Below, piece by piece: positions 7,196-15,708 of a stretch of DNA of 36,781 bases (positions within the stretch are counted from its first letter, which is position 1; the number at the start of each line of letters is the position of its first letter). A program made the position numbers and the translations under genes. The DNA comes from Cryobacterium fucosi. Its GTDB lineage: Bacteria > Actinomycetota > Actinomycetes > Actinomycetales > Microbacteriaceae. Location: contig NZ_SOHH01000038.1 of NCBI RefSeq assembly GCF_004403515.1, positions 1 to 36,781 of the forward strand, read 5' to 3'. The notes under the pieces are model-generated. The model had not been told where the DNA came from, did not search any database, and was given only the letters and a program-made list of their open reading frames with translations.

Positions 7196-8913
7196 GAGGC
7201 GACCGCGATTCCGCGGCCCGGACGGTCGTGTCCCGGCACCCGCACGCCCCGTGCCTCGGCCCGGGCGAGGCGCCCGGCCGAACGCCGGGCGAGCCGCTGC
7301 CCGCTCGCCTCCCGCAGCGCCACCACGACGAAGACGCCGAGGATGACCGTGTTGGTGACATTCCAGGCGGTCGCGAGGGTGGGCGCGCCGTTGCCCAGGT
7401 CGCGCCAGACCGCGACCATCGAGGTCAGGGAGAGGAAGACGAAGAACAGCACCTGCGGGACCATGAAGTTGAACGGCGAGCTCGCCGCCGTGCGATTCCC
7501 GGTGGCGTGCCAGTGCTGTTCCTTGCCCACGATCACATTGCCCAGCGCGGCCAGGTAGATCGGGAAGGAGATGGTCGCCAGCATCAGCGTCTCCCAGCGG
7601 AACGAGCCCATCGTGTAGAAGGCGAGCACGATCTGCAGCAGGTAGAACCCGGCGTAGTAGACCAGCCAGGTGACGACCGTGGTGGAGAGGTTCATCGGGC
7701 GCAGGTCGAAGTAGATCTCCAGCGGCGGCACCAGGAGCAGCAGGAGCGGGCAGATCCCGGTCAGGTAGAAGGATGCCGTGACCAGGTATTGCAGCCGCTG
7801 GTCCAGGGTCAGTCGCCGGCGGGGGCTCAGCGGGTTGTGCCGGAGGAGAATCTCGAAGCCGCCGGTCGCCCAGCGGAGCTGCTGTTTGGTGTACGCCTCG
7901 ACCGTCTCCGGTGCCTGCCCGATCGCGAGGGAGAGCGGGATGTAGATCGTGCGCCAGCCGCGCTCGTGCAGCATGAGCGACGTCCAGACGTCCTCGGACT
8001 TCGAGTCGGTGTAGATGCCGCCGACCTCGTCCACGGCGCTGCGGCGGAAGATCACGTTCGTGCCGACACAGAACGCGGCGTTGAAGCGATTGCGCCCGGG
8101 CTGGATGAACCGGTAGAAGACGGCCTGCATGTAGCCCGCACCACGGGCGATCACGGTGTGCAGGTTTCCATAGGTCTGCGGGGTCTGCACGAACGCGACG
8201 TTCGCGTCGGCGAAAAACGGCACGGTCTCGACCAGGAATGCGGGGTCCGGCACGAAGTCGGCGTCGAAGATGACGAAGAAGTCGCTCCGGGTCAGGCTCA
8301 GGGCATGGTTGACGTTGCCGGCCTTGGCACCGCCGTTGCCGAGGCGGCGCAGGTAGCGCGCGCCGAGTTCGACGGCCACGCTCCGCACGGCATCCGAATC
8401 ACCGTCGTCGAGCACCCAGGTGGTGTGCTCGCCCCGAATATTGCGGGCGGCGGCGACGGTGCGGCGGATGACGTCCGGGTCTTCCCCGTACGTGGTGATG
8501 AACACGTCCACGGACACCCGGGAGTTGGCCAGGTGCAGCGGCCAGTGCTCCGGTGACGAGCTCCACCCGTCCCTGGCGATCTCGCGCGAGTGGAACAGGG
8601 CCGTTTTGGCCTGGTGGAACGCGAAGTCGCGAGGGTCCTGGGAGCCGGAGAGGATCGTCCACATCGACAGCAATGCCTGGCCGATCAGGATCGACTCCGC
8701 GAGGATGACCATCGAGTACGGCAACCAGTCGCCGCGGCTGGCCGGGTTCAGGAGGAAGTTCGCGTAGGCCAGGATTCCGAGCGTCGCGACCAGCACGAGC
8801 ATCACCAGCGACGGCGATTGCGCCTTCGTGGCCTCGGCGGGGCGGGGCGCCGGCTCCGGCTCGATCTCCAGCGGCGGAACGAGGATTTGGGGTCGCACAT
8901 GAAGGGTAGTCAT
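7192..8913 (-). CDS. Processive family-2 glycosyltransferase (beta-glucan synthase-like)
   Basis: A 573-residue polytopic GT2 enzyme with the full processive set: VLDDG (D169/D170), FDAD (217-219), SED as the acceptor-base motif (306-308) and QQLRW (344-348). FCVGTN (281-286) corresponds to the acceptor-side motif of cellulose synthase-like enzymes. Two helices precede the catalytic domain (about 36-55 and 67-88) and about five follow (about 377-400, 411-435, 441-463, 481-503, 517-533). That is the topology of BcsA and CrdS, which couple polymerisation from a UDP-sugar to transport across the membrane. There is no C-terminal PilZ domain, so direct c-di-GMP control through a BcsA-like PilZ is not expected. 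The tail is Arg-rich. It is the first gene of an operon ending in a GH81-like glucanase, which makes beta-1,3-glucan or a related polymer the favoured product (inference). The ATG at 8913 has AAAGAG upstream. Confidence 0.88.
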   Translation of the reverse strand: MTTLHVRPQILVPPLEIEPEPAPRPAEATKAQSPSLVMLVLVATLGILAYANFLLNPASRGDWLPYSMVILAESILIGQALLSMWTILSGSQDPRDFAFHQAKTALFHSREIARDGWSSSPEHWPLHLANSRVSVDVFITTYGEDPDVIRRTVAAARNIRGEHTTWVLDDGDSDAVRSVAVELGARYLRRLGNGGAKAGNVNHALSLTRSDFFVIFDADFVPDPAFLVETVPFFADANVAFVQTPQTYGNLHTVIARGAGYMQAVFYRFIQPGRNRFNAAFCVGTNVIFRRSAVDEVGGIYTDSKSEDVWTSLMLHERGWRTIYIPLSLAIGQAPETVEAYTKQQLRWATGGFEILLRHNPLSPRRRLTLDQRLQYLVTASFYLTGICPLLLLLVPPLEIYFDLRPMNLSTTVVTWLVYYAGFYLLQIVLAFYTMGSFRWETLMLATISFPIYLAALGNVIVGKEQHWHATGNRTAASSPFNFMVPQVLFFVFLSLTSMVAVWRDLGNGAPTLATAWNVTNTVILGVFVVVALREASGQRLARRSAGRLARAEARGVRVPGHDRPGRGIAVAS

Positions 8914-9250
8914 CCGGGTTCTCTTTCGGGGTGAAGAGGATGCGGGGTGTCAGGTCGAAGGCGGGCAGGGCAGCCCGGTGAACGGCCGAAGGACCCAACG
9001 ACGCTGCAGCGGGTGGTCTGCGTTCCGCACGGGTCTTCGCGGCGGCGTCATTGGCGTTCGGTGCCGGCACGACCCCAGAGGGGGTACCGGTGATTTCACC
9101 CTACGAGCCGCAGGCCGGACGGAGGTGTCGGGCAGGTTTCCGGTTCGTGAATTGCTGACGGTCGTGGGCGTCCTGCGCCTGCCGAAAGGCGCAGCGAATC
9201 GTAAGGACTTCCCCGGCGCGGCGCGGCGTCGCCGAATCTATGCTGAACGA
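8914..9250. promoter_or_regulatory. Divergent intergenic region with palindrome and hairpin
   Basis: This 337-nt gap separates the minus-strand glycan operon from the plus-strand molybdopterin oxidoreductase. I see no gene in it. It holds a small dyad GGTGATTTCACC (9089-9100) overlapping a possible minus-strand -10, TAGGGT (9098-9103), which would give the GT2 mRNA a leader of about 180 nt. A hairpin with 8-bp arms CTGCGCCT/AGGCGCAG lies at 9173-9194. No good -35 was found for the TAGGGT candidate, and no riboswitch class was recognised. Confidence 0.4.
9239..9244 (+). promoter_or_regulatory. Putative -10 element, leaderless
   Basis: TATGCT lies exactly 6 nt before the ATG of the molybdopterin oxidoreductase, so transcription would begin at or beside the start codon. 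No Shine-Dalgarno sequence is present and no clear -35 was seen. Confidence 0.45.
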
Positions 9251-10816
9251 ATGGCAAGCCCCGACGCCCTTCCCCGATCCCGCACCGCCTCGAGCGCGTC
9301 CCGGCTGTCGCGCCCCGCCGCGGCCGGTGTCGCCGCGGCGCTGGCCGGACTGGGCGCGGCCGAGCTTGCCGCCGCGATCCTCGCCCCCGCGGGCAGCCCG
9401 ATCCTGGCCGTCGGCGCCCTCGTGATCGATCTCGTCCCTGCCTGGGTCAAGGAGCTGGTCATCGGCCTGTTCGGCACGGGCGACAAGGCCGTGCTGATCG
9501 TCTGCGTCGCCCTGGGGACGCTCGTGCTGGCCGCCATCGCCGGCGTGCTGGAGTTCCTGCGAGCGCCGTTCGGGCGCGCGCTCGTCGTGGCGGCGGGTGC
9601 CCTGGCCGTGCTCGCGGTGCTGACCCGGGCCGGCACCGCACCCTTCGACGCGCTGCCCTCGGTCAGTGCGATGGTGGTCTCTGCGGTGCTGCTCACGGTG
9701 CTGATCACCCGCCTGCCGCGCACCGTGCCGGTCTCGGACGGCGCCGGCGTCGACCGCAGACGGTTCCTGGCCTGGACCGGCGCGAGCGCCGGCCTCGGCG
9801 TCCTGGCCGTGATCGGCGGCCAGCTGGTGTCGGCGGGCACCCGGGCCACGGATGCCGCCCGCGCCCGGTTCACCCTGCCCGCCCCGGCCACCGCGTCGGC
9901 CCCGATCCCGGCCGGAGCCGACCTCGCCGTCGACGGCCTCTCCCCCGTGATCACGCCGAACCTCGGCTTCTACCGGATCGACACGGCGCTGCAGGTGCCC
10001 CGGATCGATCCGGCCGCCTGGACTCTGAAGATCACCGGCATGGTCGAGAACGAGGTCGAGTTGACCTTCGCGGAGCTCCTCGCCCTGCCGCTGGAAGAGA
10101 GCACGACCACGCTCACCTGCGTGTCCAACCCCGTCGGCGGCGACCTGATCGGCAACGCCACCTGGCTGGGCTACCCGATCCGGCTGCTGCTCGCCCGGGC
10201 GAGGCCGCTCCCCGGCGCCGACATGGTGCTCTCCCGCAGCGAGGACGGCTGGACCGCGAGCACCCCGCTGGAGGTGCTCACCGACGACCGGAACGCGATC
10301 CTCGCCGTCGGCATGAACGGCGTCCCGCTCCCCCTCGAGCATGGCTACCCGGTGCGGATGGTCGTGCCGGGGCTCTACGGCTACGTCTCGGCCACCAAAT
10401 GGCTGGTCGAGCTGGACGTGACCCGGTTCGACCGGGAGACCGCATACTGGACCAGCCGCGGCTGGACCGAACGCGGCCCCGTGAAACTGTCTTCCCGGAT
10501 CGACGTGCCGCGGGCCGGCTCCCGGGTGACGGCCGGGCCGGTCACGGTCGCCGGCGTCGCCTGGTCGCAGCATGTGGGCATCCGTTCGGTGCAGGTGCAG
10601 GTCGACGACGGCCCCTGGGACGACGCGACCCTGGCCGACGCGATCTCGGCCGACACGTGGCGCCAGTGGAGCTGGCAGTGGACGGCCCCCGCCGGCCGGC
10701 ACACCCTCCGGGTGCGGGCGACGGACGCCGCCGGGCTCGTGCAGACCTCGGTCGTGCGCGATGTGGTCCCCGACGGGGCCACCGGGCTGCACCGGGTGCC
10801 GGTGACCGTCGGCTGA
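9251..10816 (+). CDS. Polytopic molybdopterin-dependent oxidoreductase
   Basis: A 521-residue protein. The first ~155 residues contain about five hydrophobic helices (around 23-45, 50-65, 79-100, 109-125 and 138-153). A twin-arginine-like motif DRRRFLAW follows at 168-175, then a further hydrophobic segment to ~193. The rest is a sulfite-oxidase-family molybdopterin domain; the Cys in LTCVSNPVGG (Cys290) is the expected molybdenum ligand. The C-terminal part resembles the Mo-co dimerisation domain. The architecture suggests Sec insertion of the first helices, then Tat transfer of the cofactor-loaded domain to the outside. The substrate is unknown. The ATG at 9251 is supported by the -10 hexamer 6 nt upstream; the frame stays open further upstream but that part is not protein-like. 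Confidence 0.85.
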   Translation: MASPDALPRSRTASSASRLSRPAAAGVAAALAGLGAAELAAAILAPAGSPILAVGALVIDLVPAWVKELVIGLFGTGDKAVLIVCVALGTLVLAAIAGVLEFLRAPFGRALVVAAGALAVLAVLTRAGTAPFDALPSVSAMVVSAVLLTVLITRLPRTVPVSDGAGVDRRRFLAWTGASAGLGVLAVIGGQLVSAGTRATDAARARFTLPAPATASAPIPAGADLAVDGLSPVITPNLGFYRIDTALQVPRIDPAAWTLKITGMVENEVELTFAELLALPLEESTTTLTCVSNPVGGDLIGNATWLGYPIRLLLARARPLPGADMVLSRSEDGWTASTPLEVLTDDRNAILAVGMNGVPLPLEHGYPVRMVVPGLYGYVSATKWLVELDVTRFDRETAYWTSRGWTERGPVKLSSRIDVPRAGSRVTAGPVTVAGVAWSQHVGIRSVQVQVDDGPWDDATLADAISADTWRQWSWQWTAPAGRHTLRVRATDAAGLVQTSVVRDVVPDGATGLHRVPVTVG

Positions 10817-10842
10817 GTTTTCCACCGGCCTCCGCCAGCCCC

Positions 10843-10871
10843 GCGACAGGCAGGCCCGCCGGGCGTATCCT
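10843..10871 (+). promoter_or_regulatory. Putative promoter of the TraR/DksA-type gene
   Basis: GCGACA (10843-10848) and TATCCT (10866-10871) are separated by 17 nt, a reasonable sigma-70-type pair upstream of the TraR/DksA-type gene. The predicted leader is about 57 nt. Confidence 0.4.
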
Positions 10872-10934
10872 CAACAGCACAATCCTCGCGGCGCGGCGTT
10901 CCGGCCCCGCAGCGAGCCGCTCGAAAGGACAGCC

Positions 10935-11327
10935 ATGCGCACCCAGACAACGCTCTCCCCCGCCGACCTGCGGCACTTCGAGAACCTGCTGCTGGAGGAA
11001 CGCCGCGACCTCGACATCGCCCTCGGCCGGATCACCCACACGCTCGACGACGTGATCGAGGCCAGGAACAACGGCACCGCCGACGACGAGCACGATCCGG
11101 AGGGTCCGACGCTCACGATGGAGTGGTCGAGGATCTCGGGTGTACACAGCGAATTCGAGGCGAAGGCGGCCACGATCGACCGGGCGCTCGCCCGGATCAG
11201 CGACGGCAGCTACGGGCTGTGCGTGCGCCGCGGCGAACCGATCGGGCTGGCACGGCTCGAGGCCAGGCCCGCCGCCGAGCTGTGCATCGACTGCGCCCGC
11301 GACGCGGAGGCGCGCCTGCGGGCCTGA
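10935..11327 (+). CDS. TraR/DksA-type zinc-finger protein with incomplete finger
   Basis: A 130-residue protein. The N-terminal two-thirds is helical and acidic/charged (LLLEERRDLDIALGRITHTL), followed by the DDEHDPEGPT segment typical of small actinobacterial DksA/TraR proteins. The C-terminal finger reads YGLCVRRGEPIG and later LCIDCA. The family normally has four zinc cysteines as CxxC and CxxC. Here Cys96, Cys117 and Cys120 are present but the second position is Arg99, so zinc binding may be weak or use another ligand. Family members act on RNA polymerase through its secondary channel; that role is inferred. A good ribosome site, GAAAGGA, precedes the ATG. Confidence 0.85.
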   Translation: MRTQTTLSPADLRHFENLLLEERRDLDIALGRITHTLDDVIEARNNGTADDEHDPEGPTLTMEWSRISGVHSEFEAKAATIDRALARISDGSYGLCVRRGEPIGLARLEARPAAELCIDCARDAEARLRA

Positions 11328-11346
11328 CCGGCCAGCCCGCCTGACC

Positions 11347-11362
11347 GGCGAACCGGTTCGCC
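11347..11362. terminator. Palindrome between convergent genes
   Basis: The perfect 16-nt palindrome GGCGAACCGGTTCGCC occupies the short gap between the TraR/DksA-type stop (+) and the stop of the ABC transporter (-). Its position suits a bidirectional terminator, but there is no T-tract. Confidence 0.35.
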
Positions 11363-13342
11363 CTACACCTCGTCGGCGACCGGCGCCGCGAACTGGGCGT
11401 TGTGAAGCGCGTGGTAGGCGCCATTCGCCGCGAGCAGCTCCTCGTGCGTGCCCAGCTCCACGATCCGGCCGGCCTCCATCACGAGGATGAGGTCGGCGTC
11501 GCGGATCGTGGAAAGACGGTGCGCGATCACGAAGCTGGTGCGGTCGGCGCGCAGTGCGCTCATGGCCTTCTGCACGAGCACCTCGGTGCGGGTGTCGACG
11601 GAACTGGTCGCCTCGTCCAGGATGAGCACACTGGGCCTGGCCAGGAAGGCGCGAGCGATGGTGAGCAGCTGCTTCTCGCCGGCGCTGACGTTTCCGCCCT
11701 CGTCGTCGAGCACCGTGTCGTAGCCGTCCGGCAGCGAGTGCACGAACCGGTCGACGTAGGTCGCCCGCGCGGCGGCCTGGATGTCCTCCTCCGAGGCATC
11801 CGGACGCCCGTAGGCGATGTTCTCCCGGATGGTGCCGCCGAACAGCCAGGTGTCCTGCAGCACCATGCCCATCCGGCCGCGCAGGTCGTCGCGGGTCATC
11901 CTGGCCACGTCGACGCCGTCGAGGGTGATCCGGCCGGAGTCCAGCTCGTAGAAGCGCATCATCAGGTTGACCAGGGTGGTCTTGCCCGCGCCGGTCGGCC
12001 CGACGATCGCGACCGTCTGGCCTGGCTCCGCGATCAGGCTGATCTGCTCGATCAGCGGCTGGTCGGCGGCGTAGCGGAACGAGACGTCCTCGAAGGCGAG
12101 GCGGCCGTGCACGGTGGGCGGGGTCTCGGCCGGTTCCGGGTCGGGGCTCTGCTCCTCGGCGTCGAGCAGGTCGAAGACGCGCTCGGCGGATGCGACGCCG
12201 GACTGGAGCAGGTTGGCCATCGAGCCGAGCTGGGCCAGCGGCTGGGTGAACTGCCGGGAGTACTGGATGAACGCCTGCACATCGCCGAGCTGCATCGCGC
12301 CGGACGCCACCTGCAGCCCGCCGACCACGGCGATGCCGACGTAGACAAGGTTGCCGATGAACGTCATCGCCGGCATGATCATGCCGCTGATGAACTGGGC
12401 GCCGAAGCTGGCCTGGTAGAGCTCCTCGTTCTTGGCCGCGAAACGCTGCTCGACCTCCCTCTGGCGCCCGAAGACCTTGACCAGGGCGTGGCCGGTGAAC
12501 GTCTCCTCGATCTGGCCGTTCAACTCGCCCGTGTTCTTCCACTGGCCCACGAAGAGCTTCTGCGAGCGCTTGGCGATCAGCATCGTGGTCACCAGGGTGA
12601 GCGGCACCGTGACCAGGGCGATCACGGCGAGCAGCGGCGAGAGAAGGAACATCATCACGATGACGCCGATCACGGTCAACAGCGAGGTGACGATCTGGCT
12701 GAGCGACTGCTGCAGGCTCTGCGACACGTTGTCGACGTCGTTGGTGACCCGGCTGAGCAGCTCGCCCCGCTGCACGGTGTCGAAGTAGCGCAGCGGCAGG
12801 CGGTTGATCTTCGCCTCGATCTCGTCGCGCAGGCGGAACACTGTGCGCTGCACGACCCCGTTGAGCACGAAGGCCTGGATCCAGCTGAATGCGGAGGACA
12901 GCACGTAGAGGATCATCGCCCAGAGCAGCACGGTGGACAGCGCGGCGAAGTCGATGCCGAGCCCCGGCGTGAGGGTCATCCCGCTGAGCATGTCCGCCCG
13001 GGTGGTATCCCCGCTCGCCCGCAGCCCGGCGATGACCTCGGTCTGGCTGGCTCCGGCCGGAAGCGCCTTCGAGACGATGCCGGAGAAGATGAGGTTCGTG
13101 CCCTGGCCGAGCAGGCGCGGGCCGATCACCGAGAAGGTGACACTGACCACGGCGAGGACCAGCACGAGCAGGAGCCAGAGCCGTTCGGGCCTGAGCGTGC
13201 CGATCAGCCTCCTGGCTGACGGGCCGAAGTTCATGGCCTTCTCGGCGGGGGCGCTCATTCCGCCGAACGGGCCGTGCCCGCCACCGGGTCCCCGCGCCGG
13301 CGGCCGGTCCGCCGCGGGCCGCTCCCTGATTGCCCCGCTCAT
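11363..13342 (-). CDS. Heterodimeric ABC exporter, half with the active Walker B
   Basis: A 659-residue fused membrane and ATPase subunit. An ~40-residue Gly/Pro-rich cytoplasmic extension precedes a six-helix exporter domain. The ATPase domain has Walker A GPTGAGKTT (448-456), Walker B LILDEATSSVD with catalytic Glu577, and switch His608 in IAHRLST. Its signature motif is degenerate, VSAGEKQ (552-558), instead of LSGGQ. It overlaps its upstream partner by 4 nt (ATGA). In heterodimeric exporters of the TM287/288, BmrCD and LmrCD type, this subunit supplies the Walker A/B of the active site and pairs with the partner's intact signature. Substrates of the family are drugs, lipids or peptides; the one here is unknown. 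Confidence 0.92.
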   Translation of the reverse strand: MSGAIRERPAADRPPARGPGGGHGPFGGMSAPAEKAMNFGPSARRLIGTLRPERLWLLLVLVLAVVSVTFSVIGPRLLGQGTNLIFSGIVSKALPAGASQTEVIAGLRASGDTTRADMLSGMTLTPGLGIDFAALSTVLLWAMILYVLSSAFSWIQAFVLNGVVQRTVFRLRDEIEAKINRLPLRYFDTVQRGELLSRVTNDVDNVSQSLQQSLSQIVTSLLTVIGVIVMMFLLSPLLAVIALVTVPLTLVTTMLIAKRSQKLFVGQWKNTGELNGQIEETFTGHALVKVFGRQREVEQRFAAKNEELYQASFGAQFISGMIMPAMTFIGNLVYVGIAVVGGLQVASGAMQLGDVQAFIQYSRQFTQPLAQLGSMANLLQSGVASAERVFDLLDAEEQSPDPEPAETPPTVHGRLAFEDVSFRYAADQPLIEQISLIAEPGQTVAIVGPTGAGKTTLVNLMMRFYELDSGRITLDGVDVARMTRDDLRGRMGMVLQDTWLFGGTIRENIAYGRPDASEEDIQAAARATYVDRFVHSLPDGYDTVLDDEGGNVSAGEKQLLTIARAFLARPSVLILDEATSSVDTRTEVLVQKAMSALRADRTSFVIAHRLSTIRDADLILVMEAGRIVELGTHEELLAANGAYHALHNAQFAAPVADEV

Positions 13343-15072
13343 GCCGCTTCCTCCGCCGTCAGCTGTGACGACACGATTTCCTGGTAGGTCTCACTGCTCT
13401 CGAGCAGCTCGTGGTGGGTGCCCGCGCCGACGATGCGGCCGTCTTCGAGGACGAGGATCTGGTCGGCGTCGACGATGGTCGACACCCGCTGAGCCACGAT
13501 GATCATCGTCGCCCCGTCGGTGCCGGTCTTGAGGGCGGCCCGCAGCCGGGCATCCGTGGCTAGGTCGAGCGAAGAGAACGAGTCGTCGAAGATGTAGATC
13601 TCGGGGCGCTTCACCAGGGCGCGCGCGATCGCGAGCCGCTGTCGCTGGCCGCCCGACACGTTGGTGCCGCCCTGGGCGATCGGGGAGTCGAGTCCCTCGG
13701 GCATCTCCGAGACGAAGTCCCTGGCCTGGGCGATGGTGAGCGCCCGCCAGAGTTCCTCCTCCGTGGCATCCGGCTTGCCGTACTGCAGATTGCTGCGCAC
13801 GGTGCCGGAGAACAGGTAGGGCTTCTGCGGCACGAGGCCGATCTGCCCCCAGAGCAGGTCGGGGTTCAGCTCGCGCACGTCGACCCCGTCGACGAGCACC
13901 CCGCCGCTCGTTGCGTCGAAGAGCCGGGGCAACAGGTTGACCAGGGTGGTCTTGCCGGAGCCGGTGCTGCCGATGATCGCGGTGGTCTGGCCGGAGCGGG
14001 CCAGGAAGCTCACATTGCTGAGCACCGGCTGCTCGGCGCCCGGGTAGGCGAAGCCCACGTCGAGCAATTCGAGCTCACCGTGGCCGACGGTCGTGTTCAC
14101 CGGGTTGGCCGGCGGCACCACGCTCGAGGCTGTGCCGAGCACCTCGCCGATCCGGTCGGCCGAGACGGTCGCGCGCGGGATCATCACGGCCATGAAGGTG
14201 GCCATCATCACGGCCATCAGGATCTGCATGAGGTAGGAGAGGAAGGCGATCAGGGTGCCGACCTGCATCGAGCCGTCCTGGATCCGGAACGCCCCGAACC
14301 AGATCACGGCCACGCTGGAGACGTTGAGCACGAGCATCACGATCGGGAACATCAGGGCCATCAGCCGGCCGGCGCGCAGCGCGTAGTCGGTGACGTCCTC
14401 GTTGGCCGCGGCGAAGCGGGTCTGCTCACGGTCCTCGCGCACGAACGCGCGGATGACCCGGATGCCGGTGAGCTGTTCGCGCAGCACCCGATTGATCGTG
14501 TCGATCTTCTCCTGCATCACCCGGAACAGCGGCACCATCCGCACGATGATCAGGCCGACGGCGACGAGCAGCACCGGCACGCTCACCGCGATCAGCCAGG
14601 ACAGTTCCAGGTCCTGGCGAATGGCCATGATCACGCCGCCGATGGAGAGGATCGGCGCGGAGACCATCAGGGTGGAGGTCATCAGCACGAGCATCTGCAC
14701 CTGCTGCACGTCGTTGGTGGAGCGGGTGATCAGTGATGGGGCGCCGAAGCGGGTGACCTCCTGCTCGGAGAACACGCCGACCCGCGAGAAGACCGCGCCG
14801 CGCAGGTCACGCCCGAACGCCATGGCCGCCTTCGCGCCGAAGTAGACCGCGATGACCGAGCAGACGATCTGCGCGAAGGTGATCAGCAGCATCATCCCGC
14901 CGACGCGGAGGATGTAGCCGGTGTCGCCCCTGGCGACGCCCTCGTCGATGATGTCCGCGTTGAGGGTGGGCAGGTAGAGCGACGCGATCGACTGCGCCAG
15001 CTGGAAGACGACGACCGCCGCCAGAAGGCGCCGGTAGGGCCGCAGGTAGTGCACGAGCAGTTTCCACAACAA
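13339..15072 (-). CDS. Heterodimeric ABC exporter, half with the degenerate Walker B
   Basis: A 577-residue exporter half-transporter with six membrane helices followed by an ATPase domain. Walker A is GSTGSGKTT (368-376) and the signature VSGGQRQR (472-479) is intact. Walker B reads IYIFDDSFSSLD, so Asp497 replaces the catalytic Glu, and Gln528 (IIVAQRVST) replaces the switch His. These are the usual marks of the non-hydrolysing site in a heterodimeric exporter and complement the neighbour at 11363-13342. Translation probably starts at TTG 15072: AGGAGA (15084-15079) lies 7 nt upstream and overlaps the stop codon of the TetR gene, which suggests coupling. A second TTG directly follows. Confidence 0.92.
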   Translation of the reverse strand: MLWKLLVHYLRPYRRLLAAVVVFQLAQSIASLYLPTLNADIIDEGVARGDTGYILRVGGMMLLITFAQIVCSVIAVYFGAKAAMAFGRDLRGAVFSRVGVFSEQEVTRFGAPSLITRSTNDVQQVQMLVLMTSTLMVSAPILSIGGVIMAIRQDLELSWLIAVSVPVLLVAVGLIIVRMVPLFRVMQEKIDTINRVLREQLTGIRVIRAFVREDREQTRFAAANEDVTDYALRAGRLMALMFPIVMLVLNVSSVAVIWFGAFRIQDGSMQVGTLIAFLSYLMQILMAVMMATFMAVMIPRATVSADRIGEVLGTASSVVPPANPVNTTVGHGELELLDVGFAYPGAEQPVLSNVSFLARSGQTTAIIGSTGSGKTTLVNLLPRLFDATSGGVLVDGVDVRELNPDLLWGQIGLVPQKPYLFSGTVRSNLQYGKPDATEEELWRALTIAQARDFVSEMPEGLDSPIAQGGTNVSGGQRQRLAIARALVKRPEIYIFDDSFSSLDLATDARLRAALKTGTDGATMIIVAQRVSTIVDADQILVLEDGRIVGAGTHHELLESSETYQEIVSSQLTAEEAA

Positions 15073-15081
15073 CGGGTTCTC

Positions 15082-15702
15082 CTAGGTGACGGGGTGCGGG
15101 GTCGAGGTGACGGGTTGCGGGGCGGGCGGGGCCATGATGCCGTGCAGGATCAGGGCTGTGATTTCTGCGTCGTCGAAGTCGGGGCCGTTGCGGATCTGGG
15201 GCACGGATGCCGCGAGCGTCACCAGTCGGATGATCTGGCCGACCCGTTCGGCCGGAACGAGGAACCGCTCGAGGTCCTCGGCGAGGATGACGGACATGAT
15301 CCCGGCGAACTCGCCGGCCCCGTTGTGACCCTTCTCGTGCCCGGGCGGAGGGCCGTGCCGGCCGAGCGCGGTCATCAGGGTGAACATCGTCGTGAACCGG
15401 GCGCGCATCAGGGCGACGATCGCGCGGATCCGATCCTCGAGCGGCAGGAGCGGGTCGATTCCCCGCAACTGCTGCCGGAACGGCTCCGGGTCGAGGTGGC
15501 GGGCCACGGCGGCCTGGATCAGCTCGTCCTTGCTGCCGAAGGCGCGGAAGATCGTGCCCTCGGCGATTCCGGCGCAGTCCGCGATCTGCCGGGTGGTGAC
15601 GGCCTGTCCGTGCTCGAGCAGGAGCGGCGTGACGGCATCGATCAGCATGGCCTGGCGGTCCTCGACGGACAGTGCCTTCGCTCGTGCGGGTTTGTGGGCC
15701 AT
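15082..15702 (-). CDS. TetR-family repressor of the ABC exporter
   Basis: A 206-residue regulator. The N-terminal helix-turn-helix is clear (TTRQIADCAGIAEGTIFRAF, about residues 36-55, then GSKDELIQAAV). The ligand-binding part is less conserved, as usual. It is the first gene of a three-gene operon with the heterodimeric ABC exporter; the exporter's ribosome site overlaps its stop. Its own promoter contains an 18-nt perfect palindrome, so autorepression with induction by an exporter substrate is the natural model (inference). The ATG at 15702 sits 6 nt after TAGAGT, indicating a leaderless mRNA. Confidence 0.9.
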   Translation of the reverse strand: MAHKPARAKALSVEDRQAMLIDAVTPLLLEHGQAVTTRQIADCAGIAEGTIFRAFGSKDELIQAAVARHLDPEPFRQQLRGIDPLLPLEDRIRAIVALMRARFTTMFTLMTALGRHGPPPGHEKGHNGAGEFAGIMSVILAEDLERFLVPAERVGQIIRLVTLAASVPQIRNGPDFDDAEITALILHGIMAPPAPQPVTSTPHPVT

Positions 15703-15708
15703 GCCTAC

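Noticed and set aside
6464-7361. N-terminal extension of the GH81 protein up to 7361
   Set aside because: It would bury the lipoprotein signal peptide and overlaps the complete HlyD-like gene; the GTG at 6464 explains the data.
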